Origin: Calliopsis andreniformis
Lineage: Eukaryota; Arthropoda; Insecta; Hymenoptera; Andrenidae
Reading direction: 5' to 3'
Length of the DNA: 64,000 nt
Assembly: GCF_051401765.1 (NCBI RefSeq)
Contig: NW_027480482.1
Coordinates: forward strand, 2,108,001-2,172,000
Positions 9,713 through 22,855 of the stretch are shown one piece after another. The notes below the pieces were generated by a model. That model saw nothing but the letters and a program-made list of their open reading frames with translations, was not told where the DNA came from and did no database searches. Positions within the stretch are counted from its first letter, which is position 1. The number at the start of each line of letters is the position of its first letter. Both the position numbers and the translations under genes were made by a program.

Positions 9713-11309
9713 CAATCCTCAATCTTCAATACTCAATCCTCAATCCTCAATCCTCAATCCTCAATCCTCAATCCTCAATCCTGAAAACTCAATCTTCAAT
9801 CCTCAATCCTCAATCCTCAACCCTCAATCCTCAATCCTCAATCATCAATCCTCAATCGTCAATACTCAATCCTCAATCCTCAATCTTCAATCCTCAGTAA
9901 TCAACTTCATATCCTAGACCCTCAATCCCAATACTCAATCCTTAATCCTCAACCTTCAATCCTCACTCCCCAGTCTTCAAACTTCAATCCTCAATGCTCA
10001 ATACTCAATCCTCAATCCTCAGTCCTCAGTCCTCAATCCTCAGTCCTCAATCCTCAATCCTCAATATTCAAACCTCAATCCTCAACCGTCAGTCCTCGTC
10101 CTCAATCCTGAACCTTCAATCCTCAAACATCAATCCTCAACACTCAATCCTCAATACTCAGTCCTCTCTCTTCAATCCTCCATCCTTAACCCTCAATCCT
10201 CAAGAGTCAATCCTCAATCCTCAATCCTCAAACCTCAATTCTCAGTCCTCAAACCTCAATCCCGAATAATCAACACTGAATCCTCAATCCTCAAACATCA
10301 ATCCACAATCCTCAATCCTCAATCCTCATTCTTCAATCCTCAATCCTCAATCCTCAATCTGCAATCCTCAATGCTCAATCTTCAATCCCCAATCCTCAAT
10401 CCTAAAATCCTCAATCCTCAATATTCAGCACACAACACTCAACCACCAATCCTCAATACTCAACCATCAATGCTCAATTCTCAATACTCAATAGAATATC
10501 CTGAATTCTCAGTTTTCAATACCCAATCCTCAATCTTCAATATTCAAGTCTCCATCCACAAACATCTATTCTCATCGCTCAACCCTCAACACTCAGTCCT
10601 CAATATTCAACACACAATCCTCAACCATCAATTCTCAATACTCAAGCATCAATCCTCAACTCTCAATACTCAATGGAATATCCTGAATTCTCATGTTTCA
10701 ATACTCAATCCACAATATTCGATAATCAAATCTCAATCCTCAAACATCAATTCTCAACACTTAATCCTCAACACTCAGTCCTCTCTCTTCAATCCTCCAT
10801 CCTCAATCCTCTATCTTCAAGCGTCAATCCCCAATCCTCAATCCTCATCCCTCAATCCTCAGTCCTCAAACCTCAATTCCGTATCCTCAATCCTGAATGC
10901 TCGATCTTCATCCCAAAGTCCGCAACAATCAGTTGCCAATCCTCAATGCTCACTAGAATATCATCAATTCACAGTTTTCGATACTCAATCCCCCATCTTC
11001 AATCTTCAAATCTCAATCCACAAACATCAACTCTCGTCACTCTACCCTCAACACTCAGTCCTCAATCTCGAATCCTCAAACCTCAATCCTCAAACTTCAA
11101 TACTCAATACTCAATCTTCAACACTCAATCCTCAATTCTCAATTCCCAATCCTCAATCCTCAATCCTCAATGGTCAATCCTCAATCCCCAATCCTCAATC
11201 TTCAGTCCTCAATCCTGAATCCTCAACCCTCAATCGTCAATCCTCAATCCCCAATCCTCAATCTTCAATCCTCAATCCTCAATCCTCAATCCTCAATCCT
11301 CAATCCTCA
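9713..11309. repeat. Block R2, copy b (inside R3 copy a)
   Basis: Matches 2593-4186 at offset 7123, including the TCATATCCTAGACCC segment (near 9909) and both hybrid boxes (10491, 10673). Copy a is flanked by R1, while copies b and c are flanked by R3, so R2 was moved or exchanged as a block before R3 was duplicated. The 133-bp stretch just upstream, beginning CTGAAAACTC at 9648, is repeated at 9781. Confidence 0.87.
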
Positions 11310-11753
11310 ATCCTCAATCCTCAATCTTCAATCCTCAAAACTCAAACTTCAATCCTCAATCCTCAATACCGAATCCCCAGGCCTCAGTCTTCAATCCTCA
11401 ATCCTCGATCCTCAATCCTCATTCTTCAATCCTCAATCCTCAATCCTCAATCTGCAATCCTCAATGCTCAATCCTCAATCCTCAATCGTCAATCCTTAAA
11501 CCCCAACCCTCCATCATCAATACTCAATCCTCAATCCTCAATCATCAATCCTCTATCCTCAATTCTCACTCTTCAATCCTCAATAATCAATCTCCAATCC
11601 TAGATCCTCAATACCCAGTCCTCAATCCTTAATCCTCAATCTTCAATCATCAATCCCCAGTCCTCAATTCTCAATCCTCAATACTCAATCTTCAATCCTC
11701 AGTCCTCAATCCTTAATACTCAACCCTCAATCCTTAATATTCAACACACAACC

Positions 11754-12300
11754 CTCAACCATCAATCCTCAATACTCAAGCATCAATCCTCAACTCTCAA
11801 TACTCAATGGAATATCCTGAATTCTCATGTTTCAATACTCAATCCACAATATTCGATAATCAAATCTCAATCCTCAAACATCAATTCTCAACACTTAATC
11901 CTCAACACTCAGTCCTCTCTCTTCAATCCTCCATCCTCAATCCTCTATCTTCAAGCGTCAATCCCCAATCCTCAATCCTCATACCTCAATCCTCAGACCT
12001 CAAACCTCAATTCCGAATCCTCAATCCTGAATGCTCGATCTTCATCCCAAAGTCCGCAACAATCAGTTGCCAATCCTCAATGCTCACTAGAATATCATCA
12101 ATTCACAGTTTTCGATACTTAATCCCCCATCTTTAATCTTCAAATCTCAATCCACAAACAACAACCCTCGTCACTCTACCCTCAACACTCAGTCCTCAAT
12201 CTCCAATCCTCAATCCTCAATCCTCAAACTTCAATACTCAATACTCAATCTTCAACCCTCAATCCTCAATTCTCAATTCCCAATCCTCAATCCTCAGTCA
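11754..12300. repeat. Internal duplication of 10620-11166 at exactly 1134 bp
   Basis: The hybrid box starting at 10673 recurs at 11807, followed by the same diverged units (CATGTTT, ATATTCGATAATC, GTCCGCAACAATC) to about 12300. The 1134-bp spacing equals 162 heptamers. Differences include TACTTAATCCC against TACTCAATCCC near 12118, which closes an open frame in this copy. The same pair is inherited in R3 copy b (16947 and 18081). Confidence 0.8.
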
Positions 12301-13976
12301 TCAATGCTCAATCTTCAATACTCAATCCTCAATCCTCAATCCTCAATCCTCAAACCTCAATCCTCAACCATCAATCCTCAATCTTCAATACTCAATCCTC
12401 AATCCTCAATCCTCAATCCTGAATACTCAATCTTCAATCCTAAATCCTCAACCCTCAATCCTCAATACTCAACCATCAATCCTCAATTCTCAATACTCAA
12501 TAGAATATCCTGAATTCTCAGGGATCTATACTCAAACCTCAATCCTCAACCCTGAGCCCTCATTCACAATCCTCAACCCTCAATCCTCAATCATCAATCC
12601 TCAATCTTCAATACTCAATCCTCAATCCTCAATCCTCAACCCTCAATACTCAACCATCAATCCTCAATTCTCAATACTCAATAGAATATCCTGAATTCTC
12701 AGGGATCTATACTCAAACCTCAACCCTCAACCCTGAGCCCTCATTCACAATCCTCAATCCTCAATCCTCAATCCTCAATTCTCAATCCTCAATCCTCAGC
12801 CCTCAGTCCTCAAACCTCAATCCTCAACCCTCAGCCCACATCCTCAATCTTCAATCCTCAATCCTCAATCCTCAATCCCCAATCCTCAATCTTCAATCCT
12901 CAATACTCAATCCTCAATCCTCAATCCTCAACCTTCAATCCTCAATACTCTTTCTTCAATCCTCAATCCTCAATCCGCAAGCCTCAATCCTCATTATTCA
13001 ATCCTCAACACCCAATCCTCAATCTTCAGTCCTCAATCCTCAATCCTCAATTCTCAATCCTCAATCCTCAATCCTCAGTCCTCGAACCTCAATTCTGAAT
13101 CCGCATTCCTGAATCCTCAATCTTCAGCCCTCAGTCATCAACAATCAGTTGTCAATAATCAATCCTCAATAGAATACCCTCAGTTCGCAGTTTTCAATAC
13201 TCAATACTCAATCTGCAATCTTCAAACCACTATCCACAATCATCAATTCTCATCACTCAAACCTCAACACTCAGTCCTCAATGCTCAATCCTCAATCCAC
13301 AATTCTCAATTTTCAATCCTCAATACTGAATCTTCAATCCACAATCCTCAATCCTCAATACTCAATCCTCAATCCTCAATCTTCAATCCTCAGTCCCCAA
13401 TCCTCAATCTTCAATCCTCAATACTCAATCCTCAATCCTCAATCCTCAATCCTCAATCATCAATAACCAATCTTCAATACTCAATCCTCAATCCTCAATC
13501 CTCAATCGTCAATACTCAAACATCAATCCTCAATTCTCAATACTCAATATAATATCCTGAATTCTCAGGATTCTATACTCAAACCTCAATCCTCAACCCT
13601 GAGCCCTCATTCACAATCCTCAATCCTCAATCCACAATCCTCAATTCTCAATCCTCAATCCCCAATCCTCAATCCTCAATACTCAACCATCAATCCTCAA
13701 TTCTCAATACTCAATAGAAAACCTTAATTCTCAGGATTCTATACTCAAACCTCAATCCTCAACCCTGAGCCCTCATTCACAATCCTCAATCCTCAATCCT
13801 CAATCCTCAACTCTCAATCCTCAATCCTCAGCCCTCAGTCCTCAAACTTCAATCCTCAACCCTCAGCCCTCATCCTCAATCTTCAATCCTCAATCCTCAA
13901 TCCTCAATCCCCAATCCTCAATCTTCAATCCTCAATACTCTTTCTTCAATCCTCAATTCTCAATCCTCAATCCTCA

Positions 13977-14620
13977 AACCTCAATCCTCAACCATCAATC
14001 CTCAATCTTCAATACTCAATCCTCAATCCTCAATCCTCAATCCTCAATACTCAACCATCAATCCTCAATTCTCAATACTCAATAGAATATCCTGAATTCT
14101 CAGGATTCTATACTCAAACCTCAATCCTCAGCCCTGAGCCCTCATTCACAATCCTCAGTCCTCAATCCTCAATCCTCAATACTCAATCCTCAAACTTCAA
14201 TCCTCAATGCTCAGTCTTCAATCCTCGATCCTCAATTCTCAATCCTCAACCCTCAATCCTCAATCCTCAATCCTCAATCCTCAATTCTCAGTCCTCAAAC
14301 CTCAATCCTGAATCCTCAATCCTGAATCCTCAATCTTCAGACCTCAGACCTCAACAATCAGTAGTCAATCCTCAATCCTCAATAGAATATCATCAGTTCA
14401 CACCTTTCAATACTCAATATTCAACCTGCAATCTTCAAATCTCTGTCCACAAACATCAATTCTCATCACTCAGCCCTCAAGACTCAGTCCCCAATCCTCA
14501 ATCTTCAATCCTCAATCATCAATTCTCAATCCTCGGTTCTCAATCTTTAATCCACAATACTCAATCTTCAATCCTCAATCCTCAATCCTCAATCCTCAAT
14601 CCTAAATCCTCAATCCTCAA
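13977..14620. repeat. Segment shared with 21746-22389
   Basis: Matches at offset 7769 over about 640 bp, including a canonical hairpin box (14092 and 21851), the anchor box at 14352 (22121) and the unit pair CTCGGTTCTCAATC. I noticed one difference in the anchor box (CAGTAGTC here, CAGTTGTC there) and one in a CCTAAAT unit near the right end. In the second location it follows a different module, so this is a mosaic junction rather than part of the 6.27-kb period. Confidence 0.8.
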
Positions 14621-14974
14621 TCCTCAATCCTCAATTCTCAATCCTCGATCCTCAGTCCTCAGTCCTCAATCCTCAATCCTCAATCCTCAGTCCTCAAACC
14701 TCAATCCTGAATCCTCAATCTTCAATCCTCAATACTCAATCTTCAATCATCAATCCTCAGACCTCGAACCTCAATTGTGAATCCGCAATCCTGAATCCTC
14801 AATCTTCAGCACTCAGTCATCAACAATCAGTTGTCAATCCTCAATCCTCAGTAGAATATCCTCAATTCACAGTTTTCAATACTCAATACTCAATCTGCAA
14901 TCTTCAAACCTCTATCCACAATCATCAATTCTCATCACTCAACACTCAACACTCAGTCCTCAATGCTCAATCCT
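14621..14974. repeat. Fragment of block R1 (matches 650-1003)
   Basis: At offset 13971 this fragment repeats the R1 sequence with CCTCGAACCTCAATTGTGAA and the anchor box at 850 (here 14821), with a single difference near 14750 (CAATCATC for CAATCCTC). It shows that R1 has contributed pieces elsewhere. It ends in CAATTCTCAATACTC, where R3 copy b begins. Confidence 0.78.
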
Positions 14975-17900
14975 CAATCCTCAATTCTCAATACTCAATA
15001 GAATATCCTGAATTCTCAGGGTTCTATACTCAAACGTCAATCCTCAACCCTGAGCCCTCATTCACAATCCTCAATCCTCAATCCTCAATCCTCAATTCTC
15101 AATCCTCAATCCTCAGCCCTCTGTTCTCAAACCTCAATCCTCAATCCTCAGCCCTCATCCTCAATCTTCATTTCTCAATCCTCAATCCTCAATCCCCAAT
15201 CCTCAGTCTTCAATCCTCAATACTCTTTCTTCAATCCTCAATCCTCAATCCTCAATCCTCAATTCTCATTCTTCAATCCTCAAACTTCAATCCTCAATCC
15301 TCAATCCTCAATTCTGAATCCTCAATCCTCAATCCTCAGACCTCAAACATCAATACTCAGCCCTCAGTCCTCGTCCTCAATCCACAACACTCAATCCTCA
15401 ATCCTCAATCTTCAATCCTCAATCCTCAATCCTCAATCCTCAATCCTCATCCTTCAATCCTCAATACCCAATCCTCAATCTTCAATCCTCAACCCTCAAT
15501 CCTCAGTTCTCAATCCTCAATCCTCAATCCTCAGTCCTCGAACCTCAATTCTGAATCCGCATTCCTGAATCCTCAATCTTCAGCCCTCAGTCATCAACAA
15601 TCAGTTGTCAATCCTCAATCCTCAATAGAATATCCTCAATTCACAGTTTTCAATACTCAATACTCAATCTGCAATCTTCAAACTTCTATCCACAATCATC
15701 AATTCTCATCACTCAACCCTCAACACTCAGTCCTCAATGCACAATCCTCAATCCACAATCCTCAATCTTCAATCCTCAATTCCGAATCTTCAATCCTCAA
15801 TCCTCAATCCTCAATACTCAATCCTCAATCCTCAATCTTCAACACTCAGTCCCCAATCCTCAATCTTCAATCCTCAATACTCAATCCTCAATCCTCAATC
15901 CTCAATCCTCAATCCTCAATCCTGAAAACTCAATCTTCAATCCTCAATCCTCAATCCTCAACCCTCAATCCTCAATCCTCAATCATCAATCCTCAATCTT
16001 CAATACTCAATCCTCAATCCTCAATCCTCAATCCTCAATCCTCAATCCTCAATCCTGAAAACTCAATCTTCAATCCTCAATCCTCAATCCTCAACCCTCA
16101 ATCCTCAATCCTCAATCATCAATCCTCAATCGTCAATACTCAATCCTCAATCCTCAATCTTCAATCCTCAGTAATCAACTTCATATCCTAGACCCTCAAT
16201 CCCAATACTCAATCCTTAATCCTCAACCTTCAATCCTCACTCCCCAGTCTTCAAACTTCAATCCTCAATGCTCAATACTCAATCCTCAATCCTCAGTCCT
16301 CAGTCCTCAATCCTCAGTCCTCAATCCTCAATCCTCAATATTCAAACCTCAATCCTCAACCGTCAGTCCTCGTCCTCAATCCTGAACCTTCAATCCTCAA
16401 ACATCAATCCTCAACACTCAATCCTCAATACTCAGTCCTCTCTCTTCAATCCTCCATCCTTAACCCTCAATCCTCAAGAGTCAATCCTCAATCCTCAATC
16501 CTCAAACCTCAATTCTCAGTCCTCAAACCTCAATCCCGAATAATCAACACTGAATCCTCAATCCTCAAACATCAATCCACAATCCTCAATCCTCAATCCT
16601 CATTCTTCAATCCTCAATCCTCAATCCTCAATCTGCAATCCTCAATGCTCAATCTTCAATCCCCAATCCTCAATCCTAAAATCCTCAATCCTCAATATTC
16701 AGCACACAACACTCAACCACCAATCCTCAATACTCAACCATCAATGCTCAATTCTCAATACTCAATAGAATATCCTGAATTCTCAGTTTTCAATACCCAA
16801 TCCTCAATCTTCAATATTCAAGTCTCCATCCACAAACATCTATTCTCATCGCTCAACCCTCAACACTCAGTCCTCAATATTCAACACACAATCCTCAACC
16901 ATCAATTCTCAATACTCAAGCATCAATCCTCAACTCTCAATACTCAATGGAATATCCTGAATTCTCATGTTTCAATACTCAATCCACAATATTCGATAAT
17001 CAAATCTCAATCCTCAAACATCAATTCTCAACACTTAATCCTCAACACTCAGTCCTCTCTCTTCAATCCTCCATCCTCAATCCTCTATCTTCAAGCGTCA
17101 ATCCCCAATCCTCAATCCTCATCCCTCAATCCTCAGTCCTCAAACCTCAATTCCGAATCCTCAATCCTGAATGCTCGATCTTCATCCCAAAGTCCGCAAC
17201 AATCAGTTGCCAATCCTCAATGCTCACTAGAATATCATCAATTCACAGTTTTCGATACTCAATCCCCCATCTTCAATCTTCAAATCTCAATCCACAAACA
17301 TCAACTCTCGTCACTCTACCCTCAACACTCAGTCCTCAATCTCCAATCCTCAAACCTCAATCCTCAAACTTCAATACTCAATACTCAATCTTCAACACTC
17401 AATCCTCAATTCTCAATTCCCAATCCTCAATCCTCAATCCTCAATGGTCAATCCTCAATCCCCAATCCTCAATCTTCAGTCCTCAATTCTGAATCCTCAA
17501 CCCTCAATCGTCAATCCTCAATCCCCAATCCTCAATCTTCAATCCTCAATCCTCAATCCTCAATCCTCAATCCTCAATCCTCAATCCTCAATCCTCAATC
17601 TTCAATCCTCAAAACTCAAACTTCAATCCTCAATCCTCAATACCGAATCCCCAGGCCTCAGTCTTCAATCCTCAATCCTCGATCCTCAATCCTCATTCTT
17701 CAATCCTCAATCCTCAATCCTCAATCTGCAATCCTCAATGCTCAATCCTCAATCCTCAATCGTCAATCCTCAAACCCCAACCCTCCATCATCAATACTCA
17801 ATCCTCAATCCTCAATCATCAATCCTCTATCCTCAATTCTCACTCTTCAATCCTCAATAATCAATCTCCAATCCTAGATCCTCAATACCCAGTCCTCAAT

Positions 17901-20250
17901 CCTTAATCCTCAATCTTCAATCATCAATCCCCAGTCCTCAATTCTCAATCCTCAATACTCAATCTTCAATCCTCAGTCCTCAATCCTTAATACTCAACCC
18001 TCAATCCTTAATATTCAACACACAACCCTCAACCATCAATCCTCAATACTCAAGCATCAATCCTCAACTCTCAATACTCAATGGAATATCCTGAATTCTC
18101 ATGTTTCAATACTCAATCCACAATATTCGATAATCAAATCTCAATCCTCAAACATCAATTCTCAACACTTAATCCTCAACACTCAGTCCTCTCTCTTCAA
18201 TCCTCCATCCTCAATCCTCTATCTTCAAGCGTCAATCCCCAATCCTCAATCCTCATACCTCAATCCTCAGACCTCAAACCTCAATTCCGAATCCTCAATC
18301 CTGAATGCTCGATCTTCATCCCAAAGTCCGCAACAATCAGTTGCCAATCCTCAATGCTCACTAGAATATCATCAATTCACAGTTTTCGATACTTAATCCC
18401 CCATCTTTAATCTTCAAATCTCAATCCACAAACAACAACCCTCGTCACTCTACCCTCAACACTCAGTCCTCAATCTCCAATCCTCAATCCTCAATCCTCA
18501 AACTTCAATACTCAATACTCAATCTTCAACCCTCAATCCTCAATTCTCAATTCCCAATCCTCAATCCTCAGTCATCAATGCTCAATCTTCAATACTCAAT
18601 CCTCAATCCTCAATCCTCAATCCTCAAACCTCAATCCTCAACCATCAATCCTCAATCTTCAATACTCAATCCTCAATCCTCAATCCTCAATCCTGAATAC
18701 TCAATCTTCAATCCTAAATCCTCAACCCTCAATCCTCAATACTCAACCATCAATCCTCAATTCTCAATACTCAATAGAATATCCTGAATTCTCAGGGATC
18801 TATACTCAAACCTCAATCCTCAACCCTGAGCCCTCATTCACAATCCTCAACCCTCAATCCTCAATCATCAATCCTCAATCTTCAATACTCAATCCTCAAT
18901 CCTCAATCCTCAACCCTCAATACTCAACCATCAATCCTCAATTCTCAATACTCAATAGAATATCCTGAATTCTCAGGGATCTATACTCAAACCTCAACCC
19001 TCAACCCTGAGCCCTCATTCACAATCCTCAATCCTCAATCCTCAATCCTCAATTCTCAATCCTCAATCCTCAGCCCTCAGTCCTCAAACCTCAATCCTCA
19101 ACCCTCAGCCCACATCCTCAATCTTCAATCCTCAATCCTCGATCCTCAATCCCCAATCCTCAATCTTCAATCCTCAATACTCAATCCTCAATCCTCAATC
19201 CTCAACCTTCAATCCTCAATACTCTTTCTTCAATCCTCAATCCTCAATCCGCAAGCCTCAATCCTCATTATTCAATCCTCAACACCCAATCCTCAATCTT
19301 CAGTCCTCAATCCTCAATCCTCAATTCTCAATCCTCAATCCTCAATCCTCAGTCCTCGAACCTCAATTCTGAATCCGCATTCCTGAATCCTCAATCTTCA
19401 GCCCTCAGTCATCAACAATCAGTTGTCAATAATCAATCCTCAATAGAATACCCTCAGTTCGCAGTTTTCAATACTCAATACTCAATCTGCAATCTTCAAA
19501 CCACTATCCACAATCATCAATTCTCATCACTCAAACCTCAACACTCAGTCCTCAATGCTCAATCCTCAATCCTCAATTCTCAATTTTCAATCCTCAATAC
19601 TGAATCTTCAATCCACAATCCTCAATCCTCAATACTCAATCCTCAATCCTCAATCTTCAATCCTCAGTCCCCAATCCTCAATCTTCAATCCTCAATACTC
19701 AATCCTCAATCCTCAATCCTCAATCCTCAATCATCAATAACCAATCTTCAATACTCAATCCTCAATCCTCAATCCTCAATCGTCAATACTCAAACATCAA
19801 TCCTCAATTCTCAATACTCAATATAATATCCTGAATTCTCAGGATTCTATACTCAAACCTCAATCCTCAACCCTGAGCCCTCATTCACAATCCTCAATCC
19901 TCAATCCACAATCCTCAATTCTCAATCCTCAATCCCCAATCCTCAATCCTCAATACTCAACCATCAATCCTCAATTCTCAATACTCAATAGAAAACCTTA
20001 ATTCTCAGGATTCTATACTCAAACCTCAATCCTCAACCCTGAGCCCTCATTCACAATCCTCAATCCTCAATCCTCAATCCTCAACTCTCAATCCTCAATC
20101 CTCAGCCCTCAGTCCTCAAACTTCAATCCTCAACCCTCAGCCCTCATCCTCAATCTTCAATCCTCAATCCTCAATCCTCAATCCCCAATCCTCAATCTTC
20201 AATCCTCAATACTCTTTCTTCAATCCTCAATTCTCAATCCTCAATCCTCA
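14975..20250. repeat. 6.3-kb tandem higher-order unit R3, copy b
   Basis: Second copy of 8722-13976, identical in order to its end near 20250. Anchor boxes start at 15595, 17197, 18331 and 19413; hairpin boxes at 14998, 18774, 18955, 19821 and 19988. It holds R2 copy c. At about 20251 the sequence turns into CTCATTCTTCATTCCTC, where copy a goes to CTCAAACCTCAATCC. No gene is present; the 410-codon open frame at 16645-17877 is array read-through. Confidence 0.88.
15987..17583. repeat. Block R2, copy c (inside R3 copy b)
   Basis: Third copy of R2, at offset 6274 from copy b and 13397 from copy a. Where copy b carries private bases (TTCCGTATCC near 10879, CTCGAATCC near 11066), copy c has the same base as copy a. 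Those changes therefore arose in copy b after the R3 duplication. Confidence 0.86.
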
Positions 20251-21745
20251 ATCCTCATTCTTCATTCCTCAATACCCAATCCTCAATCTTCAATCCTCAA
20301 TCCTCAATCCTCAATTCTCAATCCTCAATCCTCAATCCTCAGACCTCAATCCTCAATCCTCAGTCCTCAAACCACAATCCTGTATCCTCAATCCTGAATC
20401 CTCAATCTTCAGCACTCAGTCCTCAACAATCAGTTGTCAATCCTCAATCCTCAATAGAATATCCTCAGTTCAGAGTTTTCAATACGCAATACTCAGTCTG
20501 CAATCTTCAAATCTCTATCCACAAACATCAATTCTCATCACTCAACCCTCAACACTCAGTCCCCAGTCCTCAATCTTCAATCCTCAATCTTCAATCCTCA
20601 ATCATCAATCCCCAATCCTAAATTCTCAACCTTTAATCCCCAATACTCAATCTTCAATCCTCAATCCTCAATCCTCAATCCTCAATCCACAATCCTAATT
20701 CTTCAATCCTCAATACCCAATCCTCAATCTTCAATCCTCAATCCTCAATCCTCAATTCTCAATCCTCAACCCTCAGTCCTCTGTCCTCAGACCTCAATCC
20801 TCAACCCTCAGCCCTCATCCTCAATCCTCAATCCTCAATCCTCAGCCCTCAGTCCTCAAACTGCAATCCTCAACCCTCAGCCCTCATCCTCAATCTTCAA
20901 TCCTCAATCATCAATCCTCAATCCCCAATCCTCAATCTTCAATCCTCAACACTCTTTCTTCAAACCTCAATCCTCAATCCTCAATCCTCATTCCTCATTG
21001 TTCAATCCTTAATACCCAATCCTCAATCTTCAATCCTCAATCCTCAATCCTCGATTCTCAATCCTCAATCCTCAATCCTCAGACCTCAAACATCAATACT
21101 CAGCCCTCAGTCCTCGTCCGGAATCCACAACCCTCAATCCTCAATCCTCAATCTTCAATCATCAATATTCATTCTTCAATCCTCAATCCTCAATCCTCAA
21201 TCCTCAATCCTCAATCCTCAAACCTCAATGTTCAATCCTCAATACCCAATCCTCAATCTTCAATCCTCAATAATCAATCCTCAATCCACAATCCTCAATC
21301 CTCAATCCTCAGTCCTCAAACCACAATCCTGAATCCCCAATCCTGAGCCCTCAATCTTCAGCACTCAGTCCTCAACAATGAGTTGTCAATCCTCAATCCT
21401 CAATAGAATATCCTCAGTTCAGAGTTATCAATACGCAATACTCAGTCTGCAATCTTCAAATCTCTATCCACAAACATCAATTCTCATCACTCAACCCTCA
21501 ACACTCAGTCCTCAATGTTCAATCCTCAATTCTCAATTCTCAATCTTCAATCCTCAAGACTGACTCTTCAATCCTCAGTCCGCAATCCTCAATCCACAAT
21601 CCTCAATCCTCAATTCTCAATCTCCAATCCTCAGTACTCAGTCTTCAATCCTCAATACTCAATCCCCAATCCTCAATCCTCAATCCTCAAACCTCAATCC
21701 TGAATACTCAATCTTCAATCCTCAATCCTCAATCCTCAATCCTCA
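20251..21745. repeat. Q-type module, divergent copy
   Basis: Heptamer array carrying the anchor-box pair typical of the Q module: a CAACAATCAG box at 20424 and a CAACAATGAG box at 21373, 949 bp apart. Other features are ATCCTGTATCC near 20388, the TAAATTCTCAACCTTTAATC units and a CTCGTCCGGAATCC segment near 21118. It is related to 25560-26775 but differs in length and many single bases, so it is an older relative. No gene is seen. Confidence 0.75.
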
Positions 21746-22389
21746 AACCTCAATCCTCAACCATCAATCCTCAATCTTCAATACTCAATCCTCAATCCTC
21801 AATCCTCAATCCTCAATACTCAACCATCAATCCTCAATTCTCAATACTCAATAGAATATCCTGAATTCTCAGGATTCTATACTCAAACCTCAATCCTCAG
21901 CCCTGAGCCCTCATTCACAATCCTCAGTCCTCAATCCTCAATCCTCAATACTCAATCCTCAAACTTCAATCCTCAATGCTCAGTCTTCAATCCTCGATCC
22001 TCAATTCTCAATCCTCAACCCTCAATCCTCAATCCTCAATCCTCAATCCTCAATTCTCAGTCCTCAAACCTCAATCCTGAATCCTCAATCCTGAATCCTC
22101 AATCTTCAGACCTCAGACCTCAACAATCAGTTGTCAATCCTCAATCCTCAATAGAATATCATCAGTTCACACCTTTCAATACTCAATATTCAACCTGCAA
22201 TCTTCAAATCTCTGTCCACAAACATCAATTCTCATCACTCAGCCCTCAAGACTCAGTCCCCAATCCTCAATCTTCAATCCTCAATCATCAATTCTCAATC
22301 CTCGGTTCTCAATCTTTAATCCACAATACTCAATCTTCAATCCTCAATCCTCAATCCTCAATCCTCAATCCTAAATACTCAATCCTCAA
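21746..22389. repeat. Second copy of segment 13977-14620
   Basis: Matches at offset 7769 (see 13977). It contains a canonical hairpin box at 21851-21880 and an anchor box at 22121 of the CACACCTTTCAATAC subtype. The match ends shortly after a CCTAAATACTC unit near 22373. Confidence 0.8.
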
Positions 22390-22855
22390 TCCTCAATCCT
22401 CATTCTTCAATCCTCAATACCCAATCCTCAATCTTCAATCCTCAATCCTCAATCCTCAATTCCCAATCCTCAATCCTCAGTCCTCAGTCCTCAAACCTCA
22501 ATCCTCAACCCTCAGCCCTCATCCTCAATCCTCAATCCTCAATCCTCAATACTCAATCTTCAATCCTCAATCCTCAATCCTCAATCCTCAATCCTCAATC
22601 CTCAATCCTCATTCTTCAATCCTCAATACCCAATCCTCAATCTTCAATCCTCAATCCTCAATCCTCAATTCTCAATCCTCAATCCTCAGTCCTCAGTCCT
22701 CAAACCTCAATCCTCAACCCTCTGCCCTCATCCTCAATCCTCAATCCTCAATCCTCAGCCCTCAGTCCTCAGTCCTCAAACCGCAATCCTCAACCCTCAG
22801 CCCTCATGCTCAATCTTCAATCCTCAATCCTCAATCCTCAATCTTCAATCCTCAA
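22390..22855. repeat. Heptamer linker
   Basis: Ordinary heptamer variants with CAGCCCTCATCC units and CATTCTT/CAATACC units. No anchor box, hairpin box or gene is seen. It joins the shared 640-bp segment to the 4.5-kb tandem family. Confidence 0.65.

Larger units (their letters stand above)
8722..14974. repeat. 6.3-kb tandem higher-order unit R3, copy a
   Basis: First of two adjacent copies; the second starts at about 14975. The offset is 6253 bp near the start and 6274 bp after a 21-bp (three-heptamer) insertion in copy b around 15070. The copies match to about 13976. The last 1 kb here (13977-14974) is not in copy b. Anchor boxes start at 9321, 10923, 12057, 13139, 14352 and 14821. Hairpin boxes start at 8745, 12500, 12681, 13547, 13714 and 14092. 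Differences noticed from copy b include single bases near 10879, 11066, 11213, 11493, 12860 and 13293. No gene is present. Confidence 0.88.
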
